A stretch of 64,000 nt of DNA from Paramoeba atlantica (lineage: Eukaryota > Discosea): contig CDRNVI010000189.1 in assembly GCA_977017575.1 (NCBI GenBank), positions 37,247 to 101,246 of the forward strand, in the 5' to 3' direction. The notes beneath the pieces were generated by a model. It ran no database searches. It was not told the DNA's origin and saw only the letters and a list, made by a program, of their open reading frames with translations. Made by a program: the position numbers and the translations under genes. Shown piece after piece: positions 44,856-56,401 of this stretch. Positions within the stretch are counted from its first letter, which is position 1. Each line of letters opens with the position of its first letter.

Positions 44856-46418
44856 TTAGTTGATGGGTTCATACTCATCACGCTCTTTTTTCTTTTGGTA
44901 AGCGACATAACCAACTCCAAGAAGAACCAGGATCGCAAGAAGAGCTCCAATTGTGATAGCAATGATCGCCCATGTTTTCAATCCGTTGTTTGGACTCTTG
45001 GGAGATGGCGGAGGACTTGGTGATGGTGGTGGGCTTGGGCTTGGTGATGGGGTGGGGATTGGTGTGGGAGGAGGGGAAGGTGAAGGAGGAGGGGAAGGAG
45101 AGGGGAAAGAAGAAGGGCTTGGCATTGGGGGTGTAGAAGGGAAAGGAGAAGGAGTAATGGAAGGTGAAGGAGTAGTGGATGGAGAAGGGGACGTGGAAGG
45201 AGAAGGAGAAGAACCCGTGGAAGGGGAAGGAGACATGGATGGAGAAGGAGATGCAGAAGGAGAAGGAGAAGAACCTGTGGAGGGAGAAGGGGACGCGGAA
45301 GGTGAAGGAGACGCAGAAGGAGAAGGAGAAGAACCTGTGGAAGGGGAAGGAGACATGGATGGAGAAGGAGATGCAGAAGGAGAAGGAGAAGAACCCGTGG
45401 AAGGGGAAGGAGACGCGGAAGGTGAAGGAGACGTGGAAGGAGAAGGAGAAGAACCTGTGGAGGGAGAAGGGGACGCGGAAGGAGAAGGAGACGTGGAAGG
45501 AGAGGGAGAACCTGTGGAGGGAGAAGGGGACGCGGAAGGTGAAGGAGACGCGGAAGGAGAAGGAGAAGAACCTGTGGAGGGAGAAGGGGACGCGGAAGGA
45601 GAAGGAGAAGAACCTGTGGAAGGGGAAGGAGACGCGGAGGGAGAAGGGGACGCGGAAGGAGAGGGAGAAGAACCTGTGGAAGGAGAAGGGGAAGCAGAAG
45701 GGGAAGGGGTAGTGGAAGGGGAAGGAGAAGCGGAAGGGGAAGCAGAAGGAGAAGGAGATGTAGAAGGAGAAGGAGATGTAGAAGGAGAAGTGGAAGGAGA
45801 AGGGGCAGCAGAAGGAGAAGGAGATGTAGAAGGAGAAGGAGAAGCGGAAGGAGAAGGGACTGTGGAAGGAGCTGGAGAAGGACTGGGTGCAGTAGGAGTC
45901 GGAGTAGGAGTTGGGGTTCGAGTAGGAGTTGGAGAGGGAGAGGGAGAGTTGGGTGGCTCAATTGAACATCCTGGACCAAGAATTGGGTTGTTCGTTTCTG
46001 GGGGGTATCGATAAGTCTTACCACTTGATGGATCTGTCCATTCATAGTAACTCTGAAAATTCTTATAGTCACTAGAATTCCATTTTGCATCTTTGATCTC
46101 TGCTGTGACTGGCATCTCAATGACACTCACAGATCCAGCAGAATATTGACACCCTGTTTGGCCATTCTGGTGATTTATATGCTCACAAGTATTTCCTTGA
46201 TTGCAACCACAAGTTACAGTTCCTCCAAGATCTGGACAAACATAAAAAAAGAGAGGGGTAAAAGTTGAGGGATTGGCACCATCTTGGACAAGCGAGTATC
46301 TCACATCGCTTCCATCACCTTTGATATCGTCGACTGTCGATTGGATATGAACAAATTCGTTCGTTTGTGACTGGACAAGAATAACGAAGAGGGAGAACAA
46401 GACGAACGAACGAAACAT
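44856..46418 (-). CDS. Type I surface protein: Cys module, Ser/Pro-repeat stalk, TM helix, short tail
   Basis: A single exon of 520 aa. Signal peptide [16 protein letters not shown] (1-18). Residues about 20-150 form a Cys-rich module ([20 protein letters not shown]) ending at a [16 protein letters not shown] motif shared with the gene at 49.3-50.8 kb. About 155-465 is a stalk of [14 protein letters not shown]-type repeats, mucin-like and a likely O-glycosylation or hydroxyproline-like scaffold. Then comes one TM helix ([22 protein letters not shown]) and a tail [12 protein letters not shown] with a tyrosine. It is likely a cell-surface or cell-coat protein; ligand unknown. The repeat DNA is GAAGGAGA-rich on the plus strand and gives a spurious 353-aa antisense frame. 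Confidence 0.85.
   Translation of the reverse strand: MFRSFVLFSLFVILVQSQTNEFVHIQSTVDDIKGDGSDVRYSLVQDGANPSTFTPLFFYVCPDLGGTVTCGCNQGNTCEHINHQNGQTGCQYSAGSVSVIEMPVTAEIKDAKWNSSDYKNFQSYYEWTDPSSGKTYRYPPETNNPILGPGCSIEPPNSPSPSPTPTRTPTPTPTPTAPSPSPAPSTVPSPSASPSPSTSPSPSAAPSPSTSPSTSPSPSTSPSPSASPSASPSPSTTPSPSASPSPSTGSSPSPSASPSPSASPSPSTGSSPSPSASPSPSTGSSPSPSASPSPSASPSPSTGSPSPSTSPSPSASPSPSTGSSPSPSTSPSPSASPSPSTGSSPSPSASPSPSMSPSPSTGSSPSPSASPSPSASPSPSTGSSPSPSASPSPSMSPSPSTGSSPSPSTSPSPSTTPSPSITPSPFPSTPPMPSPSSFPSPSPPPSPSPPPTPIPTPSPSPSPPPSPSPPPSPKSPNNGLKTWAIIAITIGALLAILVLLGVGYVAYQKKKERDEYEPIN
45085..45900. repeat. Coding minisatellite for the Ser/Pro stalk
   Basis: Tandem GGAGAAGGAGA(C/T)GNGGAA-type units occur in higher-order blocks of about 54-75 nt that include GAACC(C/T)GTGGA (encoding STGSS). 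At least seven blocks are visible, several near-identical, so length is likely variable between strains. Confidence 0.85.
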
Positions 46419-46712
46419 CTTCTTTCGAAAAGGCGTGTTAATTCCTTCAGAAAGATTGATTTGAACTTGAATTTCTCTTTGAGGCTCAGATTGAAACTCA
46501 AAAAGAATTCACAAAAACTTTTTGCGAGAAAAAAAAAGGCAGAAACCTATCCAAAAGGGGTTTGGCGCTTTTGCATTTTTTCTTTTTCTGATTTACCGTT
46601 TTTTTGATCATCTTTTTTATTCAAAGAAAAATAAAAAGACTCAAGGACTTTCGACCCTCTTTTCACGTTTGGTTGCTTTTGTTGCAGATTTATTGATTCT
46701 CTCAAACAATGC

Positions 46713-49015
46713 TCAAATGCAATGACGACACCAAAAACGTTGAGTTGGGTCAATTTTCTTTTTGATCTCCCTCAAAGTCTTGTAATTCTTCTCACCCCAA
46801 TAGACTTCCTCATAGTTGGGCATTTCGAGCGCACTTTCACTAAAATAAGCACCACGACCCAAACGCAAAGCCTCCTGAAGTTGCTTTTGAGTTGCCGTAA
46901 AATTGAAAAGATAATGAAAAAGATCAGATCTCATTCCCTCTGAAATTGAGACATTTTGTGGTTGTTGAGATCCAATATTTCCAGTGATATCTTGATACAA
47001 CTGCTGAGACCCACATCTTCCTGTTATTTTACATTGCAGAGCTTGATCAATCACATATTCAGCGAGAGTTCCATTTGTTGCAAATTCACGAGTTACAGTC
47101 GTTGAAGGAATTCCACCAACAGTATCTCCAGGAATAATTGGCCAAGTTTCAACAGGATAGATTGGGTCTACTGCCTCAGTGAGAAGTTTCTGGGCCCAAC
47201 TGTCCCAATGAGAGGTATTGGTTTCATGAATTCCACCAATAGCACTCAAATTATTCAAAGCGTATTGAAATTCAGGATCAGTCTCAGCTCCTTGGAAAAC
47301 ATAACTGATCAGACCAAACCAGCTAACGCCACATGATGCAGGAGAATCGCTTTTTTGAGTCGTAAAGTATGCCAATCCTCCCCAACGTGTGTCTTTATCA
47401 AGGGTCCATTGAATGTACTCAGTAATCAGTTTTTCAAAGAAACCCAAATTGTTTGGTCCTCGTTCACAAAAGGTCCCATTCCACACTGAAGCAGATGTTG
47501 TGACACCTTCTGCAGGGTTTTCGTGAGTTCGAACTGTGATTGATGTGATAATTCCCCAAGTTGATCCTCCTCCACCACGAAGTGCCCAATACACATCAGT
47601 ATTTTGTTGGGAGTTTGCAACAAGAACATCACCAGCAGCAGTGATCATTTCCACCTTTTTCAAAAACAATCAAATCAATGGTGGGTAAGAGAGATTTGAG
47701 AGAGAGAAGATAAAAAAGAAACCTCAACAACATTATCAACACCAAGACCAGCAGAAGGAGCAAAAGGACCATGTCCTCCTCCAATACTCCAACCCACAAT
47801 CCCAACAGTGCTGATATTGGAAGAAAAATTTGAGAAAAAAACCCAAAAGAAAAAATAAAAAAAAAACCCAAAAGAAAAGAGAAATAAATCGAAAATAAAT
47901 CGAAAATAAAATGTAAAAATGAAAGACACAAAACTTAACCCAACCACTCGCAATATAACGATTACGAGTGATAGCAAAAGCTTGAAGTTCATCAAACACG
48001 TTTCCAGGACCAATTCGCAAGTGGTTTTGATCACCATCAACCCATTCAATATCTTTAAAAAGTCCCATTCGAATGAAAAGAGAATCTTCACAACTGTGTC
48101 TGTTCAGGTAGTCATGTCCAGTTCCTATTTTTTTTTGTCATTTTTAATTTATTTCTTTTTTGAGAATTCAATTTTACAAGAAAAGAGAAGAAAAGAAAAG
48201 AAAAGAGAAGAAAGAAAAAAGAAAAAAGAAAAAAGAAACCAGCAACTGAAACACAAAGATCATGATCATTTGCAAACTGGATTAATGTTTGGATATGTTG
48301 AACAGTGAGAGGCCAAACAACAAACGCTGGAACAGATCCATTCAATGGATTGTTTCGAGTTGATGCACGACAATAATCTGAACCATAAAATCCTGATATT
48401 TCAGAACTCAAATCCATCTCACCATAAAGAGAAGAAGAAGAAGATGGAGAGAAAGAAGAAGAAGAAGAAGATCCAAATGGGAGAGAAGGGGAATCCTTGG
48501 AAAGTCGTGGTGGTGATGATGGAGTGGGAGCAAAACAAGGAGTATTGAAATCATCACCAGATGGTTGATAAAGAGGATCCATTGATTGTTCTCCAAGTCC
48601 AAAGAGTGGTTGGTGATTAGGGCTGAAAATTGGAGTTGGACCAACACGTCGATATCCTGGACCTGATGAAAAAGAGAGAGAAAAAAAATAAGTATTCATT
48701 CAAAACCAACCCTAATCAACACCAACCAACACAACCCCTCTTTTTCTCTCTTCAATCTCTCTCTTCAATCTCTCTCTCTCTCTCTCTCTCTCATCTCAAG
48801 TTTTGTTTGAAGTTGCGTCATCCAAAAAAGAATCGTTCAAAGAGGAAAGATACCTTGCCAGTAGTAAAAACGAGGAGCGGATGGATCAAGAGAATTCACA
48901 AGTTCTTGGACTTCATCAGATGAAGGCCAGCAATCTTCACCAGGATGGCAATATTGTCGCTCTCCCACAGACCAACGAGCGCAGAAAAGAAAGACCAAAA
49001 CAAATCGAAATAACA
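46713..49015 (-). CDS. Secreted FAD-linked oxidoreductase, BBE type, copy 2 (inverted)
   Basis: Five exons, about 580 aa. It matches copy 1 at 33.8-36.2 kb in exons and most intron sequence. Signal peptide LFRFVLVFLFCARWSVG, TGHDY flavin motif, GIVGWSIGGGHGPF and YEEVYWGEKNYKTL are all kept. Scattered replacements lie in the substrate domain (for example AQKLLTEAVDPIYPVETWP against AQRLEIERVDPIYPVEAWP, and YFTTQKSDSPASCGVSWFGLIS). It ends CRHCI rather than CRHCVQ. DNA similarity stops soon outside the coding region: about 20-30 nt before the ATG and at the stop codon. Both copies look intact; the changes are clustered in the part that forms the active-site face, so substrate range may differ. 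Confidence 0.87.
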
Positions 49016-49252
49016 TCCTCAACCAACCACAACACAAAAAGAACAGAAAAAGGGATTTGTGTCCTTGGGGAGAGCCTTTTCCCTTTCACACCAAGACTGA
49101 TGAAGTGTGTCGTCGTCCAACTTCGAAAAATAAAGGTTTCGTTGGAAAAGGTTGAGGAGCACTGGTCCGGTCCCAAAAAGAAAGAGAACCTTTTTGGGCT
49201 TTTCCGGAAGAAAAAGAGACTTGTGTTTCAATTTTTGAACAAAAATCTTCGT

Positions 49253-50791
49253 TTATTTTCTGGAGATTCGAAAAAAAGGATTTTTAGCTCTCGTATTGCA
49301 AGATTGGGTGCACGACGGACAATCATTTGTCTCATAAGAACCATCAAAATTATAACCAGTAATATTCAAGCACTCCACCAAACAAAGACAAGATTCTTCT
49401 GTTGGATCAATCTGGGAAGAATAAATACAACATTCAAAAGAAGAATACTTACAAACCCCACACGAAAATTGTGTCACATTACAACAATCTGGCAAAGGAC
49501 AATCCCAGGGATTGGCAGTCAAGTCCAACTTCTCAACAGAACAAAATGTTGACGGAACTGTCCCATTCAGGGAATTATTGTTCAAATGCAAAACACGAGT
49601 TGGCGGATTGTCTGAAAGAGAAGGAGGAATCTCTCCTGAAAATTGATTAAAATCAATTCGAAACGACAAAAGGTTTTTCAAAGAAGAGAAAAAGTTTGGA
49701 ATGGATCCACTGAGACGATTGGCAGTAAAATGAAGACTTTCAGCAGAACGAAGACCTCCAAGAGCCAATGATAAACCCCCAACCAAATTATTTTTGCTCA
49801 TTTCCATCGAAATTAACTGATTTAACGAGCCAAGTGAAGAAGGAAGTCCACCAGTCAGATTATTGGCAGCAAGTTGTAATGAAATTACAGAAACACCTTC
49901 TTTATCACATGTGACACCATACCAAGGTCGAATGAAATCGCAAGGGGAAGTAGGTTGAAGCCAATTTGTTTTTAAGAACCATCGTGAGCCTTCTGTCTGA
50001 TGGTACAGCTCTTCCAACACATGACGTTCGGAAAGAGATGGAACAGGAGATGGTTGTGGAGACGGAACAGGAGATGGTTGTGAAGATGGAACAAGAGTTG
50101 GAACAGGAGTCGGAACAGGAGTCAGAACAGGAGATGGAGATGGAAGAGGAATAGGAGATGGAATAGGAGAGGGAGACGTAGTTGGAGATGGAACAGGAGT
50201 TGGAACAGGAGTCAGAACAGGAGTTGGAACAGGAGTCAGAACAGGAAATGGAGATGGAAAAGGAACAGGAGATGGAAGAGGAGATGGAAGAGGATTAGGA
50301 GATGGAATAGGAATAGGAGACGGAATGGGAAAGCCGGGTAGCCCGGTTGAACATCCTGGGCCAAAAATTGGGTTGTTCGTTTCTGGGGGGTATCGATAAG
50401 TCTCACCATTTGATGGATCTGTCCATTCATAGTAACTCAGAAAATCCTTATAGTCAGTAGAATTCCATTTTGCATCTTTGATGTCGACTGTGACTGGCAT
50501 CTCAATGACATTCACAGATCCAGATGAAAATTGACACCCTGTTCGACCATTGTCATACACCAGTCCACAAGTATTTCCTTGGTTGCAACCACAAGTTACA
50601 GTTCCTCCAAGATCTGGACAAACATAAAAAAAGAGAGGAAAAGTTGAGGGATTGGCACCATCTTGGACAAGTGAGTATCTCACAAAGGTTCCATCACCTT
50701 TGATATCGTCGACTGTCGATTGGAGATCAAGAAAAAAGTTCTGTGACTGGACGAGAACGAAGAGGGAGAACAAGACGAACGAACGAAACAT
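49253..50791 (-). CDS. Secreted LRR protein with Pro-rich linker and Cys-rich C-terminus
   Basis: A single exon of 512 aa. Its signal peptide and first ~150 residues ([48 protein letters not shown]) are paralogous to the Ser/Pro surface protein at 44.9-46.4 kb. A P-x-P-x-P linker (about 155-250) replaces the Ser/Pro stalk. Then comes a plant/bacterial-type LRR cap and repeats: LLWGV-like RPWYGVTCDKEG, LQLAANNLTGGLPSSLGSL, MSKNNLVGGL, FTANRLSGSIPNF, IDFNQFSGEIPPSLSD and LNNNSLNGTVPSTF. The end is Cys-rich (DCCNVTQFSCGVC) with no TM helix, so it is probably secreted or wall/coat bound. Role unknown; LRRs of this type bind peptides or glycans. Confidence 0.83.
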   Translation of the reverse strand: MFRSFVLFSLFVLVQSQNFFLDLQSTVDDIKGDGTFVRYSLVQDGANPSTFPLFFYVCPDLGGTVTCGCNQGNTCGLVYDNGRTGCQFSSGSVNVIEMPVTVDIKDAKWNSTDYKDFLSYYEWTDPSNGETYRYPPETNNPIFGPGCSTGLPGFPIPSPIPIPSPNPLPSPLPSPVPFPSPFPVLTPVPTPVLTPVPTPVPSPTTSPSPIPSPIPLPSPSPVLTPVPTPVPTLVPSSQPSPVPSPQPSPVPSLSERHVLEELYHQTEGSRWFLKTNWLQPTSPCDFIRPWYGVTCDKEGVSVISLQLAANNLTGGLPSSLGSLNQLISMEMSKNNLVGGLSLALGGLRSAESLHFTANRLSGSIPNFFSSLKNLLSFRIDFNQFSGEIPPSLSDNPPTRVLHLNNNSLNGTVPSTFCSVEKLDLTANPWDCPLPDCCNVTQFSCGVCKYSSFECCIYSSQIDPTEESCLCLVECLNITGYNFDGSYETNDCPSCTQSCNTRAKNPFFRISRK

Positions 50792-51131
50792 CTTCTTTCG
50801 AAAAGAATTTCTCTTTGAAGATGGCTCAGATTGAAACTCAAATGTCAGATGGCGGTCGAACGGGGCAACTGAGTTCTCCTCTTTTAGGGAAAGGTGATTT
50901 CTTCAACAAAACCAATTTTATCTAAATATATTTATTTTCGGCGAATGAATGATTCAGCGTGCTGACGTTCACTTACCAAAACTTTTTCTTTGCTTTTTCT
51001 TCTTTTTTCAAATCTTTTTTCGATCAGGCGCAAGATTCGTTCCACGTTCGGTCAGATTTTCTTTGTGTCTTCATTTTGGTTTGGGAGTCCTCCCTTTGCA
51101 AACTCAAGATTTGTTTTTCCAAAGAGCAGGG

Positions 51132-54100
51132 ATGATGCGTTCTTTTTTGGTCTTGTTTTCTGTTTTCTGTTTGGTCCTTGGGGATGAAAGTATTGTTATC
51201 TATGATGGTGTGACAGGAGAGCTCGAAAATGCATTTCAAGATTGGAGGTGATTTTTTTTTTCTTCCTTCTTTCTTTTTGTCTGGTTTTTTGCTGAATCAA
51301 TTTCAAGTTGGGCCACAGTCAACTTGAAAGATCAGGCTTATGTTGCCCCAGGAGATCAATTCAGTTGGAGTTTCGTCGTTCAGGATTATCAGGCACTTTA
51401 CATTGATGGCTCCTTTGGTGCGTTTCACACTTTGTCTCATCTGGCTTTTCTTGTCAACGGGGGCAAGTACGTTTTTTTTTTCTCCTCCTTTATTTTTTTC
51501 TTTGTTGAACAAAGTTTGTGACAAAAATGTTTCCACCAGAAACGGATCTCAACCCGTTCACCTGTCAATTTTAAATGACCGGGGGGTAGTTGGTAATTCA
51601 GTGGACCTGGAGGACTATCTTCCAGACAAAGTTCTCACAGCAAATGAGGTTTCAAAGAGAATATTTTTTGTTCATCTTTTTTTGGCTTCTTTCATTTTTT
51701 TTTCTAAAAAATCACATGCAGTGGCAAACAGTTTCTGTTCCTTTCAAAGATTTTGATCAACAAGGTGCAATTGAGAAAGATTCACGGTGAATTTTGTTTC
51801 CCTCTGTTTCTTTTTCTTTCAAGTTTTATCTTAATTTGAAATCAAAATAGAATCAGAGGAGTATGGTTTCAAGCAAGTACACCGGATAATGCTGGGACTG
51901 TTTATCTTGATGATATTAACTTTTCCGTTCTTGGTGACGCCTCGATGGCTACGATTAAGGTAACTCTCTTCCAAACAAAAAGAGGGAGAAGAATAGGAGA
52001 AGAAATGTATTTTTAACTGATAGATATTTTCACTTTTGAACAGATCGATAAGAGCATTCAGAAAACAGTGTCTCCTTTGATCTTTGGGGTCAACTTAGGA
52101 GATGACACTGAGTTAATTGCTTCCAATAAATACACTCTCAACCGTCGGGGTGGCAATGAAGCCAGTCGGTACAATTGGCAAGTATTTATTCTTTTTTTCA
52201 ATTTTTTTCCTCTGTTTTCGTTTTTTCATCAAGTTTTTTTTAGACTTCATCATCGAATCAAGGACAAGATTGGTATTTTGAGAATGTTGTCGATTCGATT
52301 CAAACATCCAATGGATCTTCGTTCTCTTCTCTTTCATTCTTTTTCTCTTGTTCTCTCTCTCTCTCTCTAATCCTTCTCTTTTATTAGAGCAGATGACTTT
52401 ATTAACACAACTTTGAATGCTGGAGCCCAACCTGTCTTGACCTTCCCAACAATTGGTTTTTCTTTTCTTCCTTTTCTTCTTTTCATCATTTAGTGGGTGG
52501 AGATTAAAACAACTAATTTGTAAAACAAGGTTTTGTTTCTAAAAATCGAGACCCTACTGTCTGTGGTTTTTCGGTCGCAAAATATGGAGAACAGCAGAGC
52601 GAGAATAACGGATGTGGAAACGGCATTTTCCCAGTTTGAATTTTTTCTCATCATTATCACAAGAAGAAATTTTTTCCTGTTTAAATAGTAATATGGTGAA
52701 CACAGAATGGAAGTTACGTTACAAATAATGACCCCGCTGATACTTCAATTGTGTACCCATTTTATTGCTTATAATTTAATATTCTCCTTGATTTTAGATT
52801 ATTGACGTTCTTTTGTCACGCACACCACAAAAACATCAAAAATATTTTTTTCGATCTTATTAAAAATCACTTAAACTAGGCGACTCCAGACTCAAATCTT
52901 GATTGGTTAAGTCATCTTCTGGAGACCTTCGGTCTGGATGTGACTCAAAATCTTATTGCTGATTTGGATAACGAGCCTTCTCTTTGGAGTGTTCTCTTTT
53001 CCTATTCTTGTGTTCATACTTTACCCCCCTTCAATTTTCTTTTGTTTTTAATTTGGATTCACAGAACATGCATCGCGACATCCACCCCAGTCTTGTGGGT
53101 TATGATGAGATTTGGAATCGAACTGGTTTTTATTTTCTTGTGCTCACTGCCTTTTTCTTCTTCATTCCCCATTCTCACCATCAAAACTAAATACTTTAGT
53201 TGAATATGCCTTGCCAATCAAACAACAACCCAATTTCAGTCCAGTCCAGCTAATGGGCCCCGTTTTGGGAGATTGGTGCAGTTTTATGTTCTCTGGAATC
53301 GATGGTTGTCGTGACGGACCAGATCGGGAAGCTCATGGTGATTTACCTCAGCTTGAGTGGTTTATCAAGTTTCTCTTTTCTTTTTGAATTGTTTTTTCCT
53401 TCAGTTTCTTTGATCTTATTTTTTTTTCAACAAGACAACTGGGCGAGTATGAAAATCAGACAGGAATTCGATTGATCGATATCATTGATATTCATTTCTT
53501 CCCACAAGAGCTAAATGTCGTTTCAAGGTTTTTCTCGCTATCTTGAGGAGATTTGGGAGAATTTTTTTAAACTAATGACCGAGTTTTTTTTCAGTCAAGA
53601 GGATCCTGAAACTATTGCTTTGCGACTTCAATCAACAAGGAGTCTTTGGGATCCCTCCTATATTGGTTTTTTTTTTTTTCGAATTTTTTCTTTTTTTGAG
53701 ATCCCTTTTTTTGGTTTGCCTTTTTTTTTTTTGATAATGAAGAATACAGACCAGAGCTGGATTAATGAACCAATTTACATTCTCCCACGAGTTCAGTATT
53801 GGATCGACCAATATAGTCCCGGACTCAAAATTTCTGTTTCTGAATATAGTTGGGGATTTGATGATATTGCGACTGCTGCTGTTGCTGATGCTGAGGTATT
53901 TTTTGATTCAGTATCTTTTGTTGAGTTTGTACAATTTAAAATGGAACAATTTACCTGTTTAATGTGGTTTAGGTTTTGGCTATTTTTGCTCGAGAGGGCG
54001 TTTCAGTTGGTGCGAAATGGCAGATTCCAACCTCTGGTTCCTGGGCCGAAGAGAGTTTTGCTATCTTCTTGAATTATGATGGAAATGGAAGCTCTGTTCC

Positions 54101-54757
54101 CCTTACGAGCATTGGTGCTTTCTCGAATGACGTGGTTTCTCTCCTTTCTTTTTTTATGTAAATGAATCAAAAAAAGAGGAACAATTGACAAGAAACAGTC
54201 TTTAATTTACAATCACACCCAAAAAATTATTGTGTGCTGTTTGTTCCCTCTCTTCTTTCTTCTCATTTTAAATTTCTTTCTTCAGGATTTTCTTCCAGCT
54301 TACAGCTTCGCTGGGGAGAAAGGAAATTATGTCTTGTTGATTAACAAAAATCCAACCACCCGGGTTTGCAAAGTTCCTTTAATTTAAACAGAAGAGAAAG
54401 GAAATGAACGAAGAGAGAAAAACAAAAAACAAAAAAGACTAAAATAGAATATTGGAAAATAGGATGTGCAAGTGGATTTGTCTGATGATTTGTCTGGGCA
54501 AGTTGATACTTATTCTTTTTGTCCTGACCATCGCCTTAGTCAAACCAATTCTGGTTTTTGAATTTTCTTTTTTTTTTTCTCTTTTGTTTTTTGTTTTGTT
54601 TCTTGATTTTTTTTCAAAATCTTCTTTCTTTATTCTTTCTTTCTTCAATTTCACTCTCCATTGATTCTCAAACAAAATAGGTTCATATCAACAAGGAAAG
54701 TACCAGACAACTCTGGAAGCTTATTCTGCTTCTTTGTTGGTCTTCCAAAACAATTAA
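51132..54757 (+). CDS. Secreted glycoside hydrolase family 44 (endoglucanase/xyloglucanase)
   Basis: About 17 short exons. ATG at 51132 (or 51135) gives signal peptide RSFLVLFSVFCLVLG. An N-terminal beta-sandwich (51170-52020) has a shape like a carbohydrate-binding region. GH44 motifs then follow in order: RRGGNEASRYNW, QGQDWYFENVV, NNGCGNG, TNNDPADTSIVYP, ADLDNEPSLW (acid/base Glu), MHRDIHPSLVGYDEIW, LMGPVLGDWC, IDIIDIHFFPQ, LWDPSYI, INEPIYILPRVQYWI, SVSEYSWGFDD (nucleophile Glu) and AIFLNYDGNGSSV. The closing beta domain ends EAYSASLLVFQNN. GH44 enzymes cut beta-1,4-glucans and xyloglucan. Both catalytic glutamates are kept, so it should be active. The family is mostly bacterial as known to me; exact exon edges in 52.4-53.6 kb are approximate. 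Confidence 0.88.
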
Positions 54758-55025
54758 CAAAAATAATTGGATTTGATTTCGTTTTTTTTTCGAATCAGGA
54801 TGGTTAAAAAAATAAACCTTTTTTTTTGATGTGAAATTTGTGAAATTCACTTTTTTGTTGCCTGTTTTTTCGCTTCTTTTTGGCGCAATTTTCCACCGGT
54901 TTGAAAAACCTTTTTACCACTTTTTTTGGGGACTTTTTCTTTATCTTTTTCTCTTCAATTCATTTTCTTTGAAAGAAAATCTCCTTGTTTTCTCTTTTTC
55001 TTTTCTTTCTTTTCTCAAAAAATTA

Positions 55026-56218
55026 ATGTCCACAAAAAAGAAAGAAGAAGAAGGAGATTCTGTTGATCATCTTGATGATCGAATTATCGTCTCTGGTGCT
55101 GATGTTATGTCACACGCTGATGAACATCAAAGGTTGGTCATTCCAAAAGAGAGAAGAGAAAGAAAGGGGAAGAGAAAAGAGGGAAGACAAAAGGAAGAAG
55201 AATGGAATAATTTATCTCTTTTTGTTTCTCTCTCTTCTCTCTCTTCTCTCTTTCAGAAATTGTACAGGAGAATACGTCCAAGTTGGAATAAGAAATGAAA
55301 AATATTGTTTTTCTCGAATCAAAGATGGCAAAGTTTGGAAAGGAGCCATCTTTTATCAAGATCCTTATTGGAAGATTTGTCGAAATGGTCATGGAATGAA
55401 TTGTTATGGTTGGAATTTTAGTCAACAACCTTTGGTTTTTATTTTCTTTTTTCTTTTTTCTTTTTCTTTTTTTTCTTTTTTTTTCTTTTCTTTTTTTTCT
55501 TTTCTTTTTTCGATTTTTTTTTTGATTTTTTCTATATTTTTATTTGTTGTGGAAAGAAAAACAATTTAATTTTGGATGATAAAACATGATTTTAATTTTT
55601 AAAGAAGAAACAGTTTATTATTTTGTTTTTTCAAGATCTTTATTGGAGGTATCAATTATGTTGTAATTTTGATCCAATTTTTTTTGTTATTTTTATGAAT
55701 CAAAGAAAAACTTCAAAGTTTGACAAAAATCAATTTCTATTTTGAACAACAAGATCTCAGAAAGAAAATCATCTTTTTCAAAAATTCAGTTCAAAAAAAA
55801 TTGCTTCTCATTTTTATTTTATGTAAAAGGAACAAACATCAATGTATCCACCTTTTGGGAAATGGGAAAAACTCAACTCATCAGAGAATGATCATCCTCG
55901 AGATATTGATTATTCGAATCTCCATCTTGAACAAATGGTTTTTTTTTGTTTTTTTTTGTTTTTTGTTTTTTTTTGTTTATTATGATTGTTTTTTTTGTTT
56001 TTTTTTTTGTTTGTTTTTTGTTTTTTGTTTTTCTTGTTTGTTTTATTTTCTTGTTTCTTTCCTTTTTCTTTTTTTGGATTTTATTTGGGAATTCATAATT
56101 TGTTTTGATTCAATTCTTATTTTTTATTCAATCATTCGATTAGACAAATCGATTTTTCTAATCTCTTTCATTTGTTCCTTAGAGTGGAGTTAACATTAAA
56201 CCAGCAAAAAGAGGATGA
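55026..56218 (+). CDS. Small conserved-looking protein with a Trp/Tyr-rich domain, unrecognised
   Basis: Five exons with agreeing phases, about 150 aa: start at 55026 (MSTKKKEEEGDSVD), exon 2 from about 55258, small exon 3 near 55637 (IFIGGINY), exon 4 from about 55832 (EQTSMYPPFGKWEKL), exon 5 ending KPAKRG. The central part TGEYVQVGIRNEKYCFSR, IFYQDPYWKICRNGHGMNCYGWNF and YPPFGKW has a spacing of Trp, Tyr and Gly like short beta-sheet repeats (W.I....Y, then PP..W), but I cannot name a family. There is no signal peptide or TM helix. Introns 2 and 4 are long T-rich runs for this genome. Confidence 0.6.
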
Positions 56219-56401
56219 TATATTTAATTTTTCTTGACAAAACAAAAAATTATTTTGAAACATCAAGAAAAAAGAGATCATGAGAGAGGAATAAGAACCA
56301 AACAGATCAGGAAAGAGAAGAAGGAAAGAAAACACCAAATTTTTCTTTCATTTTCTCATTGAATTTTTCTTTCTTTTTCAGAATAATAAAAATTGTTTTC
56401 T

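Noticed and set aside
44953-46014. 353-aa plus-strand open frame of Gly/Glu repeats
   Set aside because: It is the antisense shadow of the Ser/Pro-stalk coding repeats. It has no domain, and the minus-strand gene has a signal peptide, Cys module and TM helix.
54388-54460. GH44 ending at the in-frame stop at 54387
   Set aside because: A donor just before it joins in phase to DVQVDL and then to SYQQGKYQTTLEAYSASLLVF, the normal closing strand of the family.
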